The position numbers and the translations under genes were made by a program. A stretch of DNA of 64,000 nucleotides, taken from the NCBI RefSeq assembly GCF_030272615.1, contig NC_081406.1:232056396-232120395 (forward strand), written 5' to 3'. This document shows, in pieces, positions 57,746 to 64,000 of the stretch; positions within the stretch are counted from its first letter, which is position 1; each line of letters opens with the position of its first letter. The notes beneath the pieces were generated by a model. The model was not told the origin of the DNA, did no database searches, and saw only the letters and a list, made by a program, of their open reading frames with translations. Origin of the DNA: Cryptomeria japonica (lineage: Eukaryota; Streptophyta; Pinopsida; Cupressales; Cupressaceae).

Positions 57746-59530
57746 TCATTTCCCTCTAGGGGAAGGAAATAGATCATGAGATATCTTTGGATGTTGGGTG
57801 GATGGATATGTATATGATGAAGGCATGTCTTTCAAGTGCACCCACCCAACCTCCTCTCTAGACTTTTTTGTCACTCCACCTGATACAATGAAAAGAATGA
57901 TGTTAACATATACAAAAATTGAATTTTAGAATGACATATAATATAATAGTCACTTACCCCATACAAATAATCGTTATGTTCATCCACAAAAAGCGCATGT
58001 TCATGATCTAGAGTGACAAGCCCCTCTTGCAGGCATCATGATATAAATTAAACTAAATAAAGTATCGTTACATTTTTTAGTAATATACTATCAAAAGAAC
58101 AAATGTAATATTAAATTTACTAATATATCTCATACTTCTTTCAAAGCAACTAAACTTGCTAATGTTGCAGCAACACCATGCTCCACTGTGGCATGAACAA
58201 TTGGAGGAGTCTTTGATGTCAACATCTGAAAATTAAACAAAGTATGTTGATCAATTACCAAAACTATCTATATTATTTAATAACAATATTAAAGAATAAA
58301 TTGCTTACCTGGGTGAAAGATTGTCAATGAGCTACACTGTGAGGTGTTGATGTTGAAGCTCCAGCATCAAACTATTTGACATCCAAAATGAGTAATTAGA
58401 AAATCATTCACATAAGGTTCAACTATTCACATATAATAATTATATTTATTTACTTGTTGTATACCTATGGAGTCGATGAAGACATTAAAAAGGGTGATGC
58501 GGGAATGTTGCTAGTATTGTCAACACTTTGAACATGATTTATTATCATAATCATTTAGTAATTTAGATATATTTTTATATTTCCAAATAAAATTTAATAA
58601 AAAGAATGAATGAACTTGTGATGAAATTCACCTGGGTATCAACATCAAATGTTTCATTCAGCAAGGATTTTGTCATGACAATGTTCTTTGTAGAATGTTC
58701 ACTACTATCAAGATCATAAGTGAAAAGAGAATCATAAGATTGACAAAAATGAGCTAGAACTTGATTCCTAGAGGAATCACTTGCATCACCCACATCACCC
58801 TCTACTAGAGGCCTAGCATACTATATAAGGGTAAAATCAAAATAGTTTCGGATCTCGTTAAGGACAAACTCACAGTAGAGTTTCCTCAAAAAGTATTGGG
58901 TTACCTCATGATTATTGCATGGGGGTTGATAAAAAACACTCCACCACCTATCCCAAAAAATTGTTCTTAATCCCTTCATGGTGGCACCAATGGATAGGGA
59001 GCCTTCTGCATCCAGGGTGTAAAGGTTGACTCATTCAGGGGTCCGTAAAAAGCACACACTAGTCAAATTTGTTAATTTTCTTTTTCTTCACTACCGCATA
59101 TGATAATTTGTTGGCATAAAATTGCTTTTGTTCTTCCTTTATTGGACCAATAATTGATTATTCCACTCACTAATTATATGTGAGATACAGTAGATTGCAA
59201 AGAATTAGCAAGGTTTATCCTATGAGAGTTTGTTCCAGTGGGATCTTTTAGCCTTGTGATTAATTCTTCCAGTTGTTTCTAGTTATTTTATATTTCACCT
59301 AATAGGTTTTCTTGTGTACCTATGGGATGTCTAGGAATTGTAGGAGGTTTTTGATGTGTTTGTTCTTCAATATGGTCTTCATGGGGAGGTGATTGAGTGT
59401 TTTCAACACTTGTGGAATCTCAATTCCTGACAATTAAAATAAATTTAAATCAAGAAACCTAGTTTAATCTTCAACTTAAAAAAAAATTGACACTAAGAAA
59501 AAAAAAATACATACCTCTTCAAGCTCTTTG
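57746..59530 (-). pseudogene. Unidentified multi-exon gene or remnant
   Basis: At least eight exon-like segments with GT-AG borders can be read on the minus strand: one ending 59515 (KELEE), 59426-59320 (PQVLKTLNHLPMKTILKNKH), about 59010-58905 (GATMKGLRTIFWDRWWSVFY), 58820-58632 (ASDSSRNQVLAHFCQSYDSL), about 58515-58465 (NTSNIPASPFLMSSSTP), 58371-58309 (FDAGASTSTPHSV), 58225-58136 (LTSKTPPIVHATVEHGVAAT), 58023-57958 (GLVTLDHEHALFVDEHNDYL) and 57862-57746 (SREEVGWVHLKDMPSS, ending PRGK at TGA 57746-57748). Exons 58905 to 58632 and 58371 to 57746 join in phase. Stops occur at TGA in SVAH/QSFTQ (58371-58309) and TAG at two exon ends. I do not recognise the protein. The small Ser/Thr/Pro-rich exons resemble the architecture of the 1-1434 relic, so a transposon gene is possible. 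Confidence 0.4.
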
Positions 59531-59539
59531 ATGTCCTGG

Positions 59540-61578
59540 TGGAATTTTGATGATAAATGGATAACTTAGGGCCCAAGATCTTGCTTCTACAAAGGTTGAG
59601 TACAACTCAAATGGGCAGAAAAATGCTAAAACATGGGCCTACAGGCAAAATAATGTCTAAAATGCGAGGGTTCAGGGTTTTTGTTTAGGTTTTTTCTATA
59701 TGACACACGCCATATAGCAATTTAAAATTTATTTTGAAGTGTGGCACCTTTTTTGTACCACAACTTCATGCATTTACCCTAAATCATAGTTTATTTGGTC
59801 TACATAAATGTTATACAGTTGAAAAGATAATATTTATGTTGAGACCTCCATACAATACTTCATCTTTCACTTGTCATGATTTGCATTACCTCTTTTTTGG
59901 AGAGGATTTTTGTCCCACAAGGTTTTCTCCTTTTCTATGTGGTGCAGGAGCACCTACCTATGGAGGAATGAACCAAGAATAAGATGATCTTCTATTAGCC
60001 TATAATGAATGTAATAAGACCATATGGGTCTTTTTTTGTATTTCACTATCCTAGGACTGTGACAAGTTTGTCCATGTATGGGTCAAATTGTCACCTAGGG
60101 TCTTGTAGAGCAAATTGAGTCAATAAGGGTCACAATGGTCTAAATTGAGGGATCAAGTGGTCAAAGGTTTATTTGAGTTAGTTTTGATGTTTTAGAATTA
60201 AATGTAATCAACTTGGGGGACTATGATAGTCAAGAGTCTAAGTTGCTTGAATAATGCAAAAATTGTCATATTGTCAATTTGTTGTCATGACAATTTTGCA
60301 CTTTTTGTAAGTTGTGATTCTCCAACGGTCCGTTCAGTTTGAAAAAAGGTTGGAGGAGGTTGTGTTCATTTGGGGTGACACCTTTAAGGACCCCAAACAC
60401 CAAAAGATGTAAGTTGGTTGATTTGGTTGTTTTTAAAAAGGAAATTGAAGCATCAAAACTATTGGAAACTTAGGAAACCATCTACTTTTTGTTGATTGCA
60501 TACTGCGGGTGGATTGGAAAGAATGCTTAGGGCATAGATCCTAAAACTAATTCATTTTACCCTTTTTTTCATTTGGTGTGAATTCTTGAAGTGATCGCTT
60601 CCCCATTCTACAAGCAAATCTCTACCGAGTAGCCTAAAACCCTCAAACTCCTAGGGTTTGACTGAAATAATGGGTTTTGGCCTATCAATCCTTAACTGAA
60701 TACTCTATCGTTATAAGAGATGATAGGACACTATATCATATATCATTTTTCTAAACCCATTAAGAGGACACAACAGGGCGAAGAGAATGGAGAACTAACC
60801 CTAGGTCTGGCATCTTTATGTGACAGATCGGTTTGATGAGTGCAGCGTGTGAGAATTGAGTGGTAGAGAACTGGAAATGGGTTTGAATGTGTTAGAAGAG
60901 TACTTTGGAGGTTTACATAACATTTCATGGTCAGTTATGGTCACCAATTAGGATAACCAAACCATTTTGTGGAAGGCGTTCAGCCAAATAGGTCTAATAG
61001 CCCTATTAGGTCTCTTAGTGTAGTATTGGTTGGGATATTTGCAAGTTGGTTTGGTACCAAAAACTGATATATTGTTGAGAAAACCCAAAAGGGTATCTAA
61101 AAATATAATTTGTTTGCCTATATCCTTAGGGATTCAAAATTTATCACCTAATTGCTTCAAATGGAGGCCTAATTGCAACTGGTTCTGTTTTTGGGCTAGT
61201 GAGTCAAAATTGGTGTTCTGGTGGGTCTAAACCATGAAATCCTATTTCATTTGTGTTAAGGTGTTGTGAGAACACCCCTCCAATGGTTTCTGTATTGAAT
61301 TGGTCATGTGGGCCTTTCAAAACCCTAAATCCTAGTAGTAGCCCACTCATGTATGCAAGGGTGTGTGTAGCCACACAAGACTTAAGAAGTGTTAGTTGTT
61401 TGTAAGTAGACATGTTGGAGCCTTTGAGTCTCCTGAGGTATTATTTAATGTCATTGAACCATTTCTTGACTTGGTGTTGTGTAAGGACCCTTTGGTAGTA
61501 GGGATTTGGTTGAGTTTGTGAGCCTTAGAGGTTAGTTGGTTCAAGGTTATCCATCCAATCTATTGCCTCCTCATCATA
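59540..61578 (+). other. Probable 5' LTR or upstream sequence of the terminal gypsy element
   Basis: No coding region is supported. The sequence ends CTCATCA just before the PBS at 61580, as an LTR should, so part of this stretch is probably the 5' LTR. Its left boundary cannot be fixed because the 3' LTR is outside the window. Confidence 0.4.
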
Positions 61579-61630
61579 TTGGTATCAAAGCAAAATTTTG
61601 AAGATCACTTAGGTGGTGTGGTCTTAGTGT

Positions 61631-62864
61631 ATGTCAGAGGAAGAGATTGAAATAGGGGCTGACAAAATGCATCCTAAGGGTATGTCGCAAGATGCAGTGA
61701 AGAAGTTCATTGAAGAGATGCTTGAGCCCAAGCTTGAAGAATTGAAAAAGACTAAGAGTAAGGATAAGGAAGATGGAAGTGACACTGATGAATAAGGGGA
61801 TAAAGAAGATGGGGAAGCCCCTAAGCAGGTAGAGGAGATACCTGCAGATCAGAGGGCATTTGTAGATGCCTTGACGTTAGTCAATAGGGACACCATTGAT
61901 GGGTTGCCTATATATAGTGGAAGTATAGAACCAAAAGAGGTGATAGACTGGATTGAGGCATTGACCAATCATTTTGAGTACAAATAAATCCTTGAAGATA
62001 AAAGAGTTAAGTTGGAAAAAACAAGGTTGAAGGGGTCTGCTCTTACATGGTGGAACTATGTACAAGGGGAGAGAGTTAAGGAAGGAAAGAGTATGATAAC
62101 CTCCTGGGAAAGGATGAAAGATAAAGTCAAGGTACAATTCATGCCCATTGACTATGAAGTGTAGATGTATAAAAAGTTGCAGAACCTCAGACAGAGAGAC
62201 CTTGATGTGAATGCATATACAAAGGAGTTTCATACACTCAGTCTCAGATCAAAGAGACAAGAAGAGGAATCAGAGAAAGTGGTCAAGTACTTGAACAGCC
62301 TAAGGATGAACATCCAAGATGAGATCAGCATCTTGGCACCGGAGGTAATGAACAAGTGTTTTCAATTGGCCCTAAGGGCAGAAGAGAAACTAAAAAGAAG
62401 AAGTGAACAGGGTAATAGAGGTAAAGGAGGGAGAAGTTTTAGAGGCAGAGGCAGTTTTAGAGGAAGAAGTCCTAACCAAAGGTCTAGTTGTGAGTCTAGC
62501 TAAGGAGAGCAAAATGGGGACTCAAGTAGCAAAGAAGGCTAATGGGAGAAGACCTAATGGAAGAGGTGGGACAAATGGATCAAGGAGAGGATCCAAGTTC
62601 TCCAGTCTGAGATGTTATAATTGCAATCAGATGGGGCACCCGACCTACAAGTGTCCAGAGAAGGCCTTTGATTCTAAGGGTGGTGAGAAGAGAACCACTT
62701 TGACTCAAGAAGATGCAAGGAGTGTGACATCTCCTGAAGTGAATTTGACATCAGAGATGGGAGAGAACCTGATGATCAAAAGGACACTGCTAAAAGAACT
62801 AGTGAAGACTGAGCCACCCCAAAGAAAGGTTGTATTTAGAGCCAACTGCAAGATTCAAGGTTAG
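61631..62864 (+). pseudogene. Gag of the terminal gypsy element
   Basis: Starts MSEEEIEIGADKMHPKGMSQ. The Gag core includes IYSGSIEPKEVIDWIEALTN, KGSALTWWNYVQGERV, DLDVNAYTKEFHTLSLRSKR and ALRAEEKLKRRSE. A Gly/Arg-rich stretch precedes the zinc knuckle CYNCNQMGHPTYKC (62612-62653). In-frame stops are at 61793 (TAA), 61985 (TAA) and 62162 (TAG), each where Gln fits the context. A frame change lies between about 62470 and 62505, and TAG 62862 (after CKIQG) precedes protease. Confidence 0.85.
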
Positions 62865-64000
62865 GTTTGTAAAGTTGTCATAGATTCAGGTTCTACTGAT
62901 AAGATTGTATCTTTGGAAGTAGTAAACAAGTTAAACTTGGAGAGGATACCCCATAGCTGTCCATATAGGATCAATTGGTTGAAAAAAGGGCAACACATAC
63001 TCATCAATGAACAAGCATGGGTAGAGTTCAGTATTGGGGGGTATAAGGATAAAATTTTGTGTGACATCCTTCTAATGGATGCTTGTCATCTTTTTCTTAG
63101 CAGACCATGGTAGTTTGACAGAAAGGCTCATCATGATGGAGAAAAGAATGCTTACTCTTTCCAAAAGGATGGTGTGACTTTCACAATATAGTTAGTAGTA
63201 GAAGGGGACCCATAGCATGTAAGATCTAGTGTGATAATGGTGGGATAAAGAGAGTTCCTATATACACTAAAGGAGGAAGGTGGGGTAGGCTTTGCTTTGA
63301 TTGTGAATCCCAAGGAAGAAAGGAAGAAGGGTGTGAGTGAGGTAGGACCTAAGGAGCTCAGGGAGTAGCTAGAGAGGTACAAAGGAGTGGTTGTAGAAGA
63401 CATACCTGACTCCTTGCCACCTATCAGAGATATTAGTCATTAGATTGACTTCATACCAAGAGTAGTACTCCCTGACAAGGTAGCTTATAAAATGACCCCA
63501 CAACAGAATGAAGAGATAGCTAGGCGAATTCAGGAGCTCCTAGATAAAGGGTTGGTGAGAAAAAGCCTTAGCCCATGTGCAGTACCTATGGTTTTATCCC
63601 TAAAGAAGGATGGGAAATGGAGGATTTGCATTGATTCTAGGGCTATCAATAGGATAACCATCATATATAGGTTTCCTATTCCTACTATAGAGGATCTAAT
63701 GGATTGTTTGGGGGGAGCTACATATTTCTCCAAGATTGACCTCAAGAGTGGGTACCATTAGATAAGGATAAGAGAGGGGGATGAATGGAAGACTACATTT
63801 AAAACAAATGAAGGGTTGTATGAGTGGCTTGTGATGTCTTTTGGTCTTTCAAATGACCCTAAAACCTTTATGAGACTAATGAATAAAGTGTTGCAGGAGT
63901 TTATAGGGAAATTTGTGGTAGTCTACCTTGATGACATACTAGTGTTCAATAAGAGCAAGGAGGAGCACTTGAAACACTTGGAGATAGTCTTGAAGCAGCT
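62865..64000 (+). pseudogene. Protease and reverse transcriptase of the terminal gypsy element (partial)
   Basis: Protease begins VCKVVIDSGSTDKIVSLEVV with the DSG triad, followed by FSIGGYKDKILCDILLMDAC and HLFLSRPW, then TAG at 63111. A connecting region with several TAG/TAA codons (63186-63440) leads to RT: TPQQNEEIARRIQELLDKGL, LKKDGKWRICIDSRAINRIT, TYFSKIDLKSGYH, TAG 63759, [20 protein letters not shown], and [20 protein letters not shown] with the catalytic YLDD near the window end. One frame runs throughout, so the stops are point changes rather than shifts. Confidence 0.88.

Larger units (their letters stand above)
61580..64000 (+). mobile_element. Ty3/gypsy element, chromovirus-like, 5' part (runs off the window)
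   Basis: PBS TGGTATCAAAGC (61580-61591), then gag from 61631, a CCHC knuckle, protease, and RT reaching the window end, in Ty3/gypsy order. The short linker between protease and RT and the YLDD RT box fit chromovirus-type plant gypsy elements; clade assignment is by general resemblance. Multiple in-frame stops are listed under the coding entries. Confidence 0.85.

Overview
Organism and character. The window is nuclear DNA from a land plant with a large, repeat-rich genome. The only intact-looking gene is a plant-type U-box/kinase protein with GT-AG introns. Relics of PCMP-type PPR genes and the mix of Tat-type Ty3/gypsy, Ty1/copia, CACTA-like, hAT-like and TRIM elements also say plant. The wording of the PPR relics resembles gymnosperm (conifer) PPR families; this is inference from memory, not a search. 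No rRNA or tRNA gene, CRISPR array or bacterial feature was seen.

Layout. 1-3.9 kb: the 3' end of a decayed seven-exon gene resembling the CACTA-associated Transposase_24 family, then repeat-like DNA whose right edge looks like CACTA subterminal sequence. 3.9-15.3 kb: a minus-strand Ty1/copia element with LTRs, PBS and PPT. Its 5' LTR is split by a 4.3-kb insertion (TSD AAGCC) that carries a shattered PPR gene. 15.3-17.1 kb: a degraded Tat-type gypsy fragment. 17.4-18.4 kb: an unidentified minus-strand pseudogene. 20.3-20.7 kb: a second PPR relic. 22.5-24.1 kb: the U-box/kinase gene (three exons, 451 aa), with five 43-bp tandem repeats just upstream. 24.4-28.9 kb: AT-rich intergenic DNA. 28.9-45.6 kb: a nest in which two inverted ~300-bp arms enclose a 765-bp hAT-like element and a complete 14,250-bp Tat gypsy element (TSD CCTGT, two 1,121-bp LTRs). 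46.4-48.9 kb: a truncated plus-strand copia element. 49.1-55.4 kb: about 17 monomers of a ~357-bp satellite, interrupted by a 344-bp TRIM with 138-bp LTRs and TSD GTTTA. 57.7-59.5 kb: an unidentified multi-exon gene or remnant on the minus strand. About 59.6-64 kb: the 5' part of a chromovirus-like gypsy element running off the window.

How it fits together. Most of the sequence is layered mobile DNA. A recurring theme is decay through stops where Gln or Arg codons (CAG, CAA, CGA) appear to have become TAG, TAA or TGA. This is what C-to-T change at methylated cytosines would leave. It is seen in the Tat element, the terminal gypsy element and the first spliced gene. The U-box/kinase gene is the only locus likely to make a host protein. 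Its kinase domain lacks the HRD aspartate, so it may act as a scaffold-type E3 ligase rather than an active kinase.
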